DNA of 64,000 nucleotides from Biostraticola tofi (lineage in GTDB: Bacteria > Pseudomonadota > Gammaproteobacteria > Enterobacterales > Enterobacteriaceae): contig NZ_SMCR01000002.1 of the NCBI RefSeq assembly GCF_004343195.1, positions 424,390 through 488,389 of the forward strand, given 5' to 3'. Within the stretch, counting starts at the first letter, position 1. Every line of letters starts with the position of its first letter. A model generated the notes under the pieces. That model saw only the letters and a program-made list of their open reading frames with translations. It was not told the DNA's origin and made no database searches. Both the position numbers and the translations under genes were made by a program. Positions 18,170 through 27,202 of this stretch are shown piece after piece.

Positions 18170-19038
18170 CGACGTACCGGAATCAGATATTCGCAGCGGA
18201 TCTTTTCAGGTAAGGGGCCATCGCGCTCGGCATCGGCCGGCGGAGCGAACTGCTCAATGTCCGGGCCGCTGCGTCTTATCATCTTCATTGACGGTAGGCA
18301 GGTACCGTACAGGGTCATGATAAAGCTTTGCAGACCATCAGGCGGCCCCTCATAAATAAACTGGGCATAATCGCCACCTTCTAGCTCAATGGACTGGCTG
18401 GTCTGAATATTATTCGGCGCGTGCTGCGGGTCTAGGGCGGTGGTGTAAAACATCTCCTGTTCATCGTCCTTCTCCTGGCTTGGCCGGGAGTCGTTGAGGC
18501 CAAACAGCAGAGGCGGTATGGTATCCGCTTCGCCCAGATACTGGCGCCAGAAATGGACGCGCATTTCCATGCGAAAATTGCCGATCTCTTCCAGGGTGCA
18601 GGAGTAGCTCTGGGTAATGCCTATCAATCGCCGGGCCGGGAGCGTGATTAAAATCGGCTGCGGCAATGCATGTTGCTCCAGCGAAATCGGCGGGCGGATT
18701 CCGTTGGCATCCCATTCCAGTGAACGGCGGTACAGCGCCGGGGTCTGGGCAAACTGTTTTTTAAACGCCCGGGTAAACGTCTGCTGCGAGTCAAAACGAT
18801 ACTGCAGGGCGATATCGAGAATCGGTCGGCTGGTAAGGCGCAGCGCGACCGCTGCTTTGGAGAGACGTCGCGCGCGGATATACGCGCCGATCGCCTGGCC
18901 GGTCACTTCTTTGAACATACGTTGCAGGTGCCATTTGGAATATCCGGCTTTGGCGGCAACATTGTCCAGCGAGAGCGGTTGGTCAAGATGTCTTTCCAGC
19001 CAACTCAACAGGTCGCGAATAATAGCGGCTTGATCCAT
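18166..19038 (-). CDS. rob: Right-origin-binding transcription factor Rob
   Basis: Rob is an AraC/XylS-family activator of the marA/soxS/rob regulon (efflux, organic solvent and antibiotic stress). From ATG 19038 (MDQAAIIRDLLSWLERHLDQ) it has 290 aa (E. coli 289). The N-terminal DNA-binding domain contains two helix-turn-helices, VAAKAGYSKWHLQRMFK and DIALQYRFDSQQTFTRAFKK. The C-terminal GyrI-like ligand domain follows (about residues 125-290). It is divergent from creA. Confidence 0.97.
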   Translation of the reverse strand: MDQAAIIRDLLSWLERHLDQPLSLDNVAAKAGYSKWHLQRMFKEVTGQAIGAYIRARRLSKAAVALRLTSRPILDIALQYRFDSQQTFTRAFKKQFAQTPALYRRSLEWDANGIRPPISLEQHALPQPILITLPARRLIGITQSYSCTLEEIGNFRMEMRVHFWRQYLGEADTIPPLLFGLNDSRPSQEKDDEQEMFYTTALDPQHAPNNIQTSQSIELEGGDYAQFIYEGPPDGLQSFIMTLYGTCLPSMKMIRRSGPDIEQFAPPADAERDGPLPEKIRCEYLIPVRR

Positions 19039-19140
19039 AGATCTTCCTCTGGAAACATGTGGTGCACGATGCGTTTTTTTTGTTGACGCATCATAGCAAT
19101 TTTTTGGTAAAGAGTTCGCCAAAGATTTATTAGGTAATTA

Positions 19141-19168
19141 TTGCCACTGTCTGCTGATATGCTATAAA
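19141..19168 (+). promoter_or_regulatory. Candidate creA promoter
   Basis: TTGCCA (-35) and TATAAA (-10) are separated by 16 bp and lie about 56 nt before the creA start, in the AT-rich rob-creA divergent region. Prediction from consensus only. Confidence 0.45.
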
Positions 19169-19223
19169 GCGGATAAGCCTGATAAAACGTCGCATCATTA
19201 ACCGGAAACATTCCATAAACTCT

Positions 19224-19697
19224 ATGAAAAACAAAATCTTCGCTGCGCTGCTGCTGAGCCTCACCCTGGCGGGTATTGCACAAGCTGAACAAGTAGGATC
19301 GGTAGACACGGTGTTCAAGTTTTTTGGACCAGACCATAAAATCGTGGTTGAAGCCTTTGACGATCCCGATGTGAAAAACGTGACCTGTTATCTCAGTCGG
19401 GCTAAAACCGGTGGCATCAAGGGGGGATTGGGGCTAGCTGAAGATACTGCCGATGCCGCGATTTCCTGTCAGCAGGTCGGACCCATTACGCTGACCGATA
19501 AAATCAAAAATGGCAAACAAAGCGGCAGCGTGGTGTTTCAAAAGCGCACCTCGCTGGTGTTCAAACGGCTGCAGGTCGTGCGTTTTTATGATGCTGACCG
19601 TAACGCGCTGATTTATCTTTCCTACTCAGACCGCGTGGTTGACGGATCACCTAAAAATGCCCTGAGCGCCGTGCCAATCATGCCTTGGAACAGATAA
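19224..19697 (+). CDS. creA: Periplasmic protein CreA
   Basis: The 157-aa length equals E. coli CreA. A signal peptide of about 21-22 residues ends IAQA|EQ. The mature part contains [38 protein letters not shown] and SCQQVGP with conserved cysteines. Its function is unknown. In E. coli it starts the creABCD locus; here creB, creC and creD are absent and arcA follows directly. Confidence 0.95.
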   Translation: MKNKIFAALLLSLTLAGIAQAEQVGSVDTVFKFFGPDHKIVVEAFDDPDVKNVTCYLSRAKTGGIKGGLGLAEDTADAAISCQQVGPITLTDKIKNGKQSGSVVFQKRTSLVFKRLQVVRFYDADRNALIYLSYSDRVVDGSPKNALSAVPIMPWNR

Positions 19698-19708
19698 CCC
19701 GCATACAG

Positions 19709-19733
19709 AACGGGGGCCCAGCTGGCCCCCGTT
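19709..19733. terminator. Terminator between creA and arcA
   Basis: A perfect 10-bp stem (19709-19718 with 19724-19733, loop CAGCT) is followed by TCACTTT. It separates convergent creA and arcA and may serve both. Confidence 0.75.
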
Positions 19734-19797
19734 TCACTTTCGCTAGTCAAGCTGCGATCTCGCCGGTTAAACGGCAACCGGGCGATACAAGGGCCCT

Positions 19798-20514
19798 TCA
19801 GCCTTCAAGATCACCACAAAAACGATAACCCTCGCCATGAATGGTGGCGATGATTTCCGGCGTATCAGGTGTAGATTCGAAATGTTTACGGATACGACGA
19901 ATCGTCACATCAACGGTGCGGTCATGGGCTTTAAGCTCGCGGCCGGTCATTTTCTTCAGCAGCTCGGCACGGGACTGGATTTTGCCGGGGTTTTCGCAAA
20001 AGTGCAGCATGGCGCGGAATTCGCTGCGCGGCAGCTTGTACTGTTCGCCGGTGGGGCTTATCAGCGAGCGGCTGTTGATATCCAGCTCCCAGCCGTTGAA
20101 TTTGTAGCTTTCAACCAATTTGCGCTCTTCGGGCGCGCTTCCCAGGTTCATGGTACGCGACAGCAGATTACGGGCCCGAATGGTCAGCTCACGGGGATTG
20201 AAGGGTTTGGTAATATAGTCATCAGCGCCGATTTCCAGGCCAAGGATTTTGTCTACTTCATTATCACGCCCGGTCAAAAACATCAGCGCTACGCTCGCAT
20301 GCTCCCGCAATTCACGGGCCAGCAACAGTCCATTCTTACCCGGCAGGTTGATATCCATGATGACCAGGTTGATGTCGTTTTCCGACAGGATCTGATGCAT
20401 TTCAGCACCATCAGTGGCTTCATGTACCATGTAGCCCTCAGCTTCAAAAATACTTTTGAGGGTGTTGCGGGTAACGGACTCGTCTTCAACGATAAGAATG
20501 TGCGGGGTCTGCAT
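19798..20514 (-). CDS. arcA: Aerobic respiration response regulator ArcA
   Basis: ArcA has 238 aa, as in E. coli, and differs at few positions. The receiver domain (residues 1-120) contains the phosphoacceptor Asp54 in VIMDINLPG, acidic residues EDE near the N-terminus and the conserved KPF motif. The OmpR-type winged helix follows ([35 protein letters not shown]). With ArcB it represses aerobic metabolism under low oxygen. In E. coli it has a long multi-promoter leader, and the large upstream space here is compatible with that. Confidence 0.98.
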   Translation of the reverse strand: MQTPHILIVEDESVTRNTLKSIFEAEGYMVHEATDGAEMHQILSENDINLVIMDINLPGKNGLLLARELREHASVALMFLTGRDNEVDKILGLEIGADDYITKPFNPRELTIRARNLLSRTMNLGSAPEERKLVESYKFNGWELDINSRSLISPTGEQYKLPRSEFRAMLHFCENPGKIQSRAELLKKMTGRELKAHDRTVDVTIRRIRKHFESTPDTPEIIATIHGEGYRFCGDLEG

Positions 20515-21491
20515 GTTTGCTACCTAAAATGACCAACAAAAATTGAAAGAGGAAGTACACAGCCGTTGTCGTCCCTAACATTGCTTCAGGAATAAAGTCG
20601 GTTTCCCAAATCTTTGAGGCTAATGTACGTAAACGTGGCCTGCTCAGATTAATCTGCGGCTATCCCGATATGATTAATCTTAATTCAGGGCCGGCTTTTC
20701 TCAGGCTCAAATGCCGCATAGCTTACCCTTATTAACAACAATATAACAGCGCCAACCGGATTTGCCACCCCATAAAATTTCATTTTGCTGACATATATCA
20801 AAATTGAGACGAACAAGGTGCGCATTTGGATAAAAACATTAACACCACTATCGGCTTACAGGCTTATTAACCGGCTTTGGTATCGCGACGACCGGCCTGA
20901 AGATGGCTGAACTCATCTTGGGGCATCGGGTTTATCGAGGGATGTTAGCCCTAGGGCAAGGCAGTTGATATATATATGACTTTGCCACAGAAAACCGGGT
21001 TGAAAGTACGGTTTAAATAACATTTTCTTATAACCCTGCCTGGAAATGGGCTGTTAATACTTTGTGAGCCGGCGATTAACTATTGTCACATCTGCATTTG
21101 GCTGGACATTATCTTTTGTCGGGTTAAATGCTGCAGTAGACGGCCTTTTATATGCTGCAAAAAAGAACCGCAATTTCCTTTTTAATAAGCTTAACCACTC
21201 GATCATGCCGGTTTCAACAGATAAGGCCTGTGGTGTATGGCCCTTTTTCAGTCCGATAAAACCTAAAAAACCCTCACTAGTTTAATATGTTGCATAGTGT
21301 TTTGTTAGTGACATTTAAATCTGTATTTTTCCCTAATTCTTGCTATGTTTATGGTGGATGCAGTGTCTTCCGGTGATAAACACTGCTTGTCTTGGGCGGG
21401 GATGGCGGGCTGAAATCAGAAATTCATTGACTTGATGGTCAGATTGCTTTAATCCAATAGGCATCAAAAAATGTAAAACATACCGGAACAC
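20515..21491. other. 0.98-kb gene-poor spacer between arcA and thrL
   Basis: No gene can be supported here. A 73-codon frame at 21064-21285 has a GTG start without a ribosome binding site, no family resemblance and ordinary spacer composition. The sequence is AT-rich. The left part presumably holds arcA promoters and the far right the thr promoter. A small hairpin AAGATG/CATCTT is at 20900-20919. E. coli has yjjY and lasT (trmJ-like) here; both are missing. Confidence 0.55.
21427..21455 (+). promoter_or_regulatory. Threonine operon promoter
   Basis: TTGACT (21427-21432) is followed after 17 bp by TAATCC (21450-21455) and then AATAGGCAT. The spacing and text parallel the E. coli thr promoter (TTGACT ... 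TAACCAATATAGGCAT). It lies about 36 nt before thrL. Confidence 0.6.
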
Positions 21492-21560
21492 ATGCGTCTA
21501 CTTAGCCTGACCACCATTATTATCACCATCACCGAAACTACTGGTTACGGTGCGGGCTGA
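21492..21560 (+). CDS. thrL: thr operon leader peptide ThrL
   Basis: This 22-codon leader starts MRLLSL and ends GYGAG. It contains six Thr and four Ile codons, mostly clustered at codons 7-17, the regulatory codons for attenuation by charged tRNA-Thr and tRNA-Ile. E. coli ThrL has 21 residues with eight Thr. The last codons (GTGCGGGCT, 21550-21558) form the 5' half of the antiterminator. No strong ribosome binding site is seen (GGAAC upstream). Confidence 0.9.
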   Translation: MRLLSLTTIIITITETTGYGAG

Positions 21561-21578
21561 CGCGTAAAGGATAAACAG

Positions 21579-21613
21579 AAAAAAGCCCGCACCTAACCAG
21601 TGCGGGCTTTTTT
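21579..21613 (+). terminator. Threonine operon attenuator
   Basis: A 14-bp stem (21579-21592 with 21600-21613, loop CTAACCA), including an A/T extension, ends in a run of T. The 9-mer GTGCGGGCT of the 3' arm also occurs at 21550-21558 inside thrL, so the left arm can pair with either copy. That is the classic mutually exclusive antiterminator/terminator arrangement. Confidence 0.93.
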
Positions 21614-21642
21614 TTAAGCGCTAATCCAGGAGAAAACCAGAA

Positions 21643-24102
21643 ATGCGAGTACTGAAATTCGGTGGCACGTCAGTCGCCAACGCGGAACGTTTCTTACGCG
21701 TTGCGGACATAATTGAAAGTAATGCTCGCCAGGGACAGGTAGCCACCGTGCTTTCCGCACCCGCCAGAATTACTAACCATCTGGTGTCAATGATTGACAA
21801 GACCCTGACCGGCATGGATATCCAGCCGACAATGAACGATGCTGAAATCATCTTTACTTCATTACTACAGGGGCTTAAAGACGCTCAACCAGGCTTTGCC
21901 TATCAGGAACTGCAGCTGTTTATCGCGCAGGAGTTTGCCCAGCTCAAACAACTGTTGCACGGTATCAGTCTGCTGAAACAGTGCCCGGACAGCGTAAACG
22001 CGGCCATTATCTGCCTGGGTGAAAAGTTGTCAATTGCCATCATGGAGGCGGTGTTGCAGGCGCGCGGTTACCAGGTAGCGGTTATCAATCCGGTCGAAAA
22101 ACTGCTGGCCCACGGACATTACCTCGAGTCTGCCGTCGATATCGCCGAATCGACCCGACGGATTAATGATGCCGCTATTGCAGAGGACCAGCTTATCTTG
22201 ATGGCCGGATTTACCGCCGGTAATGACCGAGGCGAACTGGTGGTCCTGGGGCGCAACGGTTCTGATTATTCTGCCGCCGTGCTGGCCGCCTGCCTGCGGG
22301 CTGATTGCTGTGAAATCTGGACCGATGTGGATGGCGTCTATACCTGCGATCCCCGGCAGGTACCTGATGCCCGACTGCTGAAGTCGATGTCTTATCAGGA
22401 GGCGATGGAGCTTTCCTATTTCGGCGCCAAAGTCCTGCATCCCCGTACCATCGCTCCGATTGCCCAGTTCCAAATCCCTTGCCTGATAAAAAACACGTCT
22501 AATCCCCAGGCGCCGGGCACGCTGATAAGCCAAGCCAGCCTGGACAATGATAATCCGGTCAAAGGCATCACCCATCTGAATAATATGGCGATGATCAATG
22601 TCTCCGGCCCGGGGATGAAGGGGATGATCGGCATGGCAGCCAGGGTGTTTGCCGCCATGTCGCGCGCGGGGTGTTCGGTGGTGCTGATAACTCAGTCCTC
22701 TTCCGAGTACAGCATCAGTTTTTGCGTGCATTTCCATGAGCTGAACGCTGCGAGCAAGGCGCTGGAGGAAGAGTTTTATCTTGAACTCAAAGATGGCTTG
22801 CTGGAACCGCTGGATGTGATCAGCCAATTGGCGGTCATTTCAGTGGTCGGCGATGGCATGCGTACCCATCGCGGCCTGTCCGCCAAACTCTTCGCCGCCC
22901 TGGCGCGCGCCAATATCAATATCGTCGCTATTGCCCAGGGATCTTCCGAACGATCCATATCGGTGGTAGTGGATAACGACTGCACCACAACCGGAGTCCG
23001 GGTGGCGCATCAGATGCTGTTTAACACGTGTCAGGTTATCGAAGTATTTGTTATCGGCTCCGGTGGTGTCGGCGGGGCGCTGATTGAACAAATCCATCGC
23101 CAGCGCCAGTGGCTGAAAGATAAACATATCGATCTTCGCGTCTGCGGCGTGGCCAACTCGCGCGCCATGCTGACCAATGTTCACGGCATTGCTCTTGATA
23201 GCTGGCGCCAAGAGCTGGCTGATGCCCGCGAGCCCTTTAATCTCGGCCGGCTGATTCGACTGGTCAAAGAATATCACTTGCTGAATCCGGTTATTGTCGA
23301 TTGTACCAGCAATGAAGCGGTGGCCAGTCAGTATGCTGATTTTCTGTCCGACGGCTTCCATGTGGTGACACCGAACAAAAAGGCCAACACTGGCTCAATG
23401 CATTATTACCAGCAGATGCGGGCCGCCGCCGCCTCCTCCAGGCGCAAATTCCTGTATGACACCAATGTGGGCGCCGGTTTGCCCGTCATTGAAAACCTGC
23501 AGAATTTACTGAATGCCGGTGATGAACTGGTTCGCTTTTCCGGTATTCTTTCCGGGTCGCTGTCGTTCATTTTCGGTAAACTGGATGAAGGGGTTTCCCT
23601 GTCCGAGGCGACACTGGCCGCCAAGGCCCTGGGCTATACCGAGCCTGATCCGCGAGACGACCTCAGCGGAATGGATGTCGCGCGCAAGCTGCTTATCCTG
23701 GCGCGGGAAGCGGGCTATCAGTTGGAGTTAGACGATATCGACGTCCAGCCTGTGCTGCCGGCGGAATTCACCGCCAATGGCGATGTGAACGATTTCCTGG
23801 CCAACCTGCCCAGGCTGGATGATGCTTTTTCCACCCACGTTGCCCAGGCAAGGGATGCCGGCAAGGTGCTGCGTTACGTGGGAAGCATAGATAACGGCCG
23901 TTGTGCGGTGAAAATCGAGGCGGTGGACGGCAACAACCCATTATATAAAGTGAAAGACGGTGAGAACGCGTTGGCATTCTACACTCGCTACTATCAGCCG
24001 CTGCCGCTGGTGCTACGTGGTTACGGCGCCGGTAACGATGTTACTGCCGCAGGGGTATTCGCCGATTTATTGCGCACACTGTCATGGAAGTTGGGAGTAT
24101 AA
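21643..24102 (+). CDS. thrA: Bifunctional aspartokinase I / homoserine dehydrogenase I
   Basis: ThrA catalyses the first and third steps of threonine synthesis and is feedback-inhibited by threonine. It has 819 aa (E. coli 820). The kinase domain starts with [11 protein letters not shown] and contains [11 protein letters not shown]. The regulatory ACT domains span about residues 310-460 ([27 protein letters not shown]). The dehydrogenase part starts with the Rossmann motif [12 protein letters not shown] near residue 470 and includes [10 protein letters not shown] and ANKKA-type [10 protein letters not shown]. The ATG follows AGGAG. First structural gene of thrABC. Confidence 0.98.
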   Translation: MRVLKFGGTSVANAERFLRVADIIESNARQGQVATVLSAPARITNHLVSMIDKTLTGMDIQPTMNDAEIIFTSLLQGLKDAQPGFAYQELQLFIAQEFAQLKQLLHGISLLKQCPDSVNAAIICLGEKLSIAIMEAVLQARGYQVAVINPVEKLLAHGHYLESAVDIAESTRRINDAAIAEDQLILMAGFTAGNDRGELVVLGRNGSDYSAAVLAACLRADCCEIWTDVDGVYTCDPRQVPDARLLKSMSYQEAMELSYFGAKVLHPRTIAPIAQFQIPCLIKNTSNPQAPGTLISQASLDNDNPVKGITHLNNMAMINVSGPGMKGMIGMAARVFAAMSRAGCSVVLITQSSSEYSISFCVHFHELNAASKALEEEFYLELKDGLLEPLDVISQLAVISVVGDGMRTHRGLSAKLFAALARANINIVAIAQGSSERSISVVVDNDCTTTGVRVAHQMLFNTCQVIEVFVIGSGGVGGALIEQIHRQRQWLKDKHIDLRVCGVANSRAMLTNVHGIALDSWRQELADAREPFNLGRLIRLVKEYHLLNPVIVDCTSNEAVASQYADFLSDGFHVVTPNKKANTGSMHYYQQMRAAAASSRRKFLYDTNVGAGLPVIENLQNLLNAGDELVRFSGILSGSLSFIFGKLDEGVSLSEATLAAKALGYTEPDPRDDLSGMDVARKLLILAREAGYQLELDDIDVQPVLPAEFTANGDVNDFLANLPRLDDAFSTHVAQARDAGKVLRYVGSIDNGRCAVKIEAVDGNNPLYKVKDGENALAFYTRYYQPLPLVLRGYGAGNDVTAAGVFADLLRTLSWKLGV

Positions 24103-24103
24103 A

Positions 24104-25033
24104 ATGGTTAAGGTGTATGCACCGGCTTCAATAGGCAATGTAAGCGTAGGATTTGATGTTCTGGGCGCGGCGGTGACGCCGGTTGACGGCACGCTGCTGG
24201 GCGACTGCGTGTCGGTTGAAGCAGCGGCGACCTTCAGTTTGGCGAATGAAGGGCGTTTCGTTGATAAATTGCCCGCCGAAGAGCGGGAGAATATTGTTTT
24301 TCAATGCTGGGAGCGCTTTTGCCAAACCATCGGAAAAACCATTCCGGTGGCCATGCGGCTTGAGAAAAACATGCCTATCGGCTCCGGCCTGGGGTCAAGC
24401 GCGTGCTCGGTGGTGGCGGCATTGGTCGCGATGAATACGTTCTGCGAGCATCCGCTGTCCGAAAACCAGATGCTGGCGTTGATGGGAGAAATGGAAGGCC
24501 GCATTTCCGGCGGCGTGCATTACGATAATGTGGCGCCCTGTTTTCTGGGGGGTATGCAACTGATTCTGGAACAGCAGGATATCATCAGCCAGCAGGTGCC
24601 GGGTTTTGCCGACTGGTTATGGGTCATGGCTTATCCGGGCATCAAGGTCTCTACCGCCGAGGCGAGGGCTATTCTACCGGCTCAATATCGCCGTCAGGAT
24701 TGTATCAGCCACGGTCGCTACCTTGCCGGTTTTATCCATGCCTGCCATAGCCAGCAGCCGGCGCTGGCCGCGGCTCTGATGCAAGATGTGATTGCCGAGC
24801 CTTACCGCACCCGCTTGTTGCCTGGCTTCGCCCAGGCCCGCCAAGCGGTCGCCGATATCGGTGCGCTGGCCTGCGGCATTTCCGGCTCCGGCCCCACCCT
24901 GTTCGCGGTCTGCGATCAGGAAGACACCGCCAGGCGCACTGCCGACTGGCTTTCACAGCATTACCTGCAAAATGATGAAGGTTTTGTTCATATCTGCCGC
25001 CTGGATACCACCGGCGCGCGAGTGATGGGATAA
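24104..25033 (+). CDS. thrB: Homoserine kinase
   Basis: ThrB phosphorylates homoserine. From ATG 24104, one nucleotide after the thrA stop, it has 309 aa (E. coli 310). The GHMP-kinase ATP loop is [17 protein letters not shown], with [14 protein letters not shown] and [12 protein letters not shown] also conserved. The N-terminus reads [14 protein letters not shown], where E. coli has SSAN. A longer frame beginning at 23960 inside thrA is rejected. The tight spacing implies translational coupling with thrA. Confidence 0.98.
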   Translation: MVKVYAPASIGNVSVGFDVLGAAVTPVDGTLLGDCVSVEAAATFSLANEGRFVDKLPAEERENIVFQCWERFCQTIGKTIPVAMRLEKNMPIGSGLGSSACSVVAALVAMNTFCEHPLSENQMLALMGEMEGRISGGVHYDNVAPCFLGGMQLILEQQDIISQQVPGFADWLWVMAYPGIKVSTAEARAILPAQYRRQDCISHGRYLAGFIHACHSQQPALAAALMQDVIAEPYRTRLLPGFAQARQAVADIGALACGISGSGPTLFAVCDQEDTARRTADWLSQHYLQNDEGFVHICRLDTTGARVMG

Positions 25034-25036
25034 CTT

Positions 25037-26326
25037 ATGAAACTTTATAATATCAAGGATCACAACGAGCAGGTCAGCTTTGCCCAGGCCATCAAGCAGG
25101 GGCTGGGACGTCAGCAGGGACTGTTTTTTCCGCTGGACTTACCTGAATTCAGCCTGACTGAAATCGACCAGTTGCTTGAACTGGACCTGGTGACGCGCAG
25201 TGCGCGGATTCTGTCGGCTTTTATTGGCGATGAGATCCCGCTTGAGGTCATTGAGAAACGTGTCAACGCCGCTTTCGAATTCCCGGCACCGGTGGTCGGC
25301 GTCAGCGAAGATATCGCGGCACTGGAGCTGTTCCATGGCCCGACCCTGGCGTTCAAGGACTTCGGCGCACGGTTTATGGCCCAGATGCTGACTGAGGTGG
25401 CTAAAGGCCAGCCGGTCACTATCCTGACCGCGACGTCCGGCGATACCGGCGCAGCCGTAGCTCATGCGTTCTATGGCCTGGAAAACGTGCGGGTGGTCAT
25501 CCTTTATCCCAAGGGCAAAATCAGCCCGCTGCAGGAAAAGCTGTTCTGCACCTTGGGAGGCAATATCCACACGGTGGCGATTGAAGGCGATTTTGACGCG
25601 TGCCAGGCGCTGGTGAAGCAGGCGTTTGATGATGAGCCGCTGAAAAAGCAACTGGGGCTTAATTCCGCCAACTCCATCAATATCAGCCGACTGCTGGCGC
25701 AGATTTGTTATTATTTCGAAGCGGTAGCACAGCTGTCTCAGCAGCAGCGCAATCAGCTGGTGGTCTCGGTACCGAGCGGTAATTTCGGCGACCTGACCGC
25801 CGGCCTGCTGGCTAAATCACTGGGTCTGCCGATAAAGCGTTTTATCGCCGCCACCAATGCCAATGATACCGTGCCGCGTTTTCTGGCGGCCGGCGATTGG
25901 CTGCCCAACGTGACGGTCGCCACATTGTCCAATGCCATGGACGTCAGCCAGCCGAATAACTGGCCGCGGGTGGAAGAACTGTTCCGCCGCAAGAACTGGC
26001 GTTTGGACAGCCTGGCCTATGGTGCGGTAGATGACGAAACCACCCGCTCGACCCTGCGCGAACTGGCCGGGCTGGGGTATATTTCCGAACCTCATGCCGC
26101 CATTGCCTATCGTTTGCTGCGCGACCAGTTGCAGCCCGGCGAGTACGGTCTGTTCCTGGGCACCGCCCATCCGGCCAAGTTCAAAGAATCGGTGGATCAG
26201 ATCCTCGGCCAGACGCTGCCGTTGCCGCAACCATTGGCTATCCGTGCCTCGCTGCCGCTGCTCTCCAGGGAGTTATCGGCCGATTTCAGCCAACTGCGCC
26301 AAGTGCTGCTAGACCTGCCGCAGTAA
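25037..26326 (+). CDS. thrC: Threonine synthase
   Basis: ThrC converts O-phosphohomoserine to threonine with pyridoxal phosphate. It has 429 aa (E. coli 428). The PLP lysine lies in GPTLAFKDFGARFM (about residue 107), followed by TATSGDTGAAVAHAF and SVPSGNFGDLTAG, both family signatures. It begins 3 nt after the thrB stop and ends the operon before a good terminator. Confidence 0.98.
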   Translation: MKLYNIKDHNEQVSFAQAIKQGLGRQQGLFFPLDLPEFSLTEIDQLLELDLVTRSARILSAFIGDEIPLEVIEKRVNAAFEFPAPVVGVSEDIAALELFHGPTLAFKDFGARFMAQMLTEVAKGQPVTILTATSGDTGAAVAHAFYGLENVRVVILYPKGKISPLQEKLFCTLGGNIHTVAIEGDFDACQALVKQAFDDEPLKKQLGLNSANSINISRLLAQICYYFEAVAQLSQQQRNQLVVSVPSGNFGDLTAGLLAKSLGLPIKRFIAATNANDTVPRFLAAGDWLPNVTVATLSNAMDVSQPNNWPRVEELFRRKNWRLDSLAYGAVDDETTRSTLRELAGLGYISEPHAAIAYRLLRDQLQPGEYGLFLGTAHPAKFKESVDQILGQTLPLPQPLAIRASLPLLSRELSADFSQLRQVLLDLPQ

Positions 26327-26334
26327 CTCTGTGA

Positions 26335-26354
26335 GCCCGCCCACTGGGGCGGGC
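26335..26354. terminator. Terminator after thrC
   Basis: GCCCGCCC (26335-26342) pairs with GGGCGGGC (26347-26354) around ACTG, followed by CTTTCAT. It lies 8 nt after the thrC stop and between the convergent thrC and yaaA. Confidence 0.75.
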
Positions 26355-26365
26355 CTTTCATGGGA

Positions 26366-27142
26366 CTAGCGTTGTTCGGCACGCTTGAATATCCATTCGC
26401 TGTCGCTGGACTCTTCGCCATGGAACCGATAGCCACCCTCGGTAAAATCCCGCAATTGCTCTGGCCGGGTCAGGCGCTGTTTAATCACAAACCGACTCAT
26501 CATGCCGCGCGCTTTTTTCGCATTAAAGCTGATGATTTTATATTTGCCGTTTTTTTCATCCAGGAACACCGGGGTAATAATCCGACCGGACAGTCGACGG
26601 GTCTTCACCGCCTTGAAATACTCCTGCGAGGCCAGGTTCAGCAAAATATCGTCGCCCTGGACCGCCAGTGCCTGGTTAAGCATTTCTGTCAACCGTTCTC
26701 CCCAGAAATGATATAAGTCCGGGCCAGCGGGATTGGCCAGGCGTATACCCATTTCCAGACGGTAAGGCTGCATGAGGTCCAGCGGGCGCAGGATGCCGTA
26801 GAGCCCGGAAAGCATGCGCAGATGGGTCTGGGCAAAATCAAAATCCTGCTCGCTGAAGCTTTCGGCCGCCATGCCGGTGTAAACATCGCCCTTGAAGGCC
26901 AGAATGGCCTGGCGGGCATTGTCCGGTGTGAAATCAGCTTGCCATGACTGAAATCGGGCTGCGTTGAGGTCCGCCAGCTTATCGCTGATGCCCATCAGGC
27001 GAGATAAGTGCGCCGGCGTCATTTTGCGGCAGAGGTCAATCAGTTTTTCAGACTGCGCCAGCAGCTCCGGCTGGGTATAGCGGCGGGTGGCCAGCGGAGT
27101 TTGGTAATCCAGCGTTTTAGCCGGGGAGACAACCATCAACAT
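26366..27142 (-). CDS. yaaA: Peroxide stress protein YaaA (DUF328)
   Basis: YaaA limits free iron and DNA damage during hydrogen peroxide stress. From ATG 27142 it starts [13 protein letters not shown] and has 258 aa, the E. coli length. An in-frame ATG at 27151 sits only one nucleotide from the AGGA ribosome binding site and is less likely. Conserved blocks include [52 protein letters not shown] and [13 protein letters not shown]. It is downstream of yaaJ on the same strand (60-nt gap), possibly in one transcript. Confidence 0.96.
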   Translation of the reverse strand: MLMVVSPAKTLDYQTPLATRRYTQPELLAQSEKLIDLCRKMTPAHLSRLMGISDKLADLNAARFQSWQADFTPDNARQAILAFKGDVYTGMAAESFSEQDFDFAQTHLRMLSGLYGILRPLDLMQPYRLEMGIRLANPAGPDLYHFWGERLTEMLNQALAVQGDDILLNLASQEYFKAVKTRRLSGRIITPVFLDEKNGKYKIISFNAKKARGMMSRFVIKQRLTRPEQLRDFTEGGYRFHGEESSDSEWIFKRAEQR

Positions 27143-27202
27143 AGTATTCATGTCCTGTCAGTAATTCACCCGGATACAGCAAGCCGTATCTGCGGGGTAG
27201 GA

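Noticed and set aside
21064-21285. 73-codon frame in the arcA-thrL spacer
   Set aside because: GTG start without ribosome binding site, no recognisable domain, AT-rich spacer composition.
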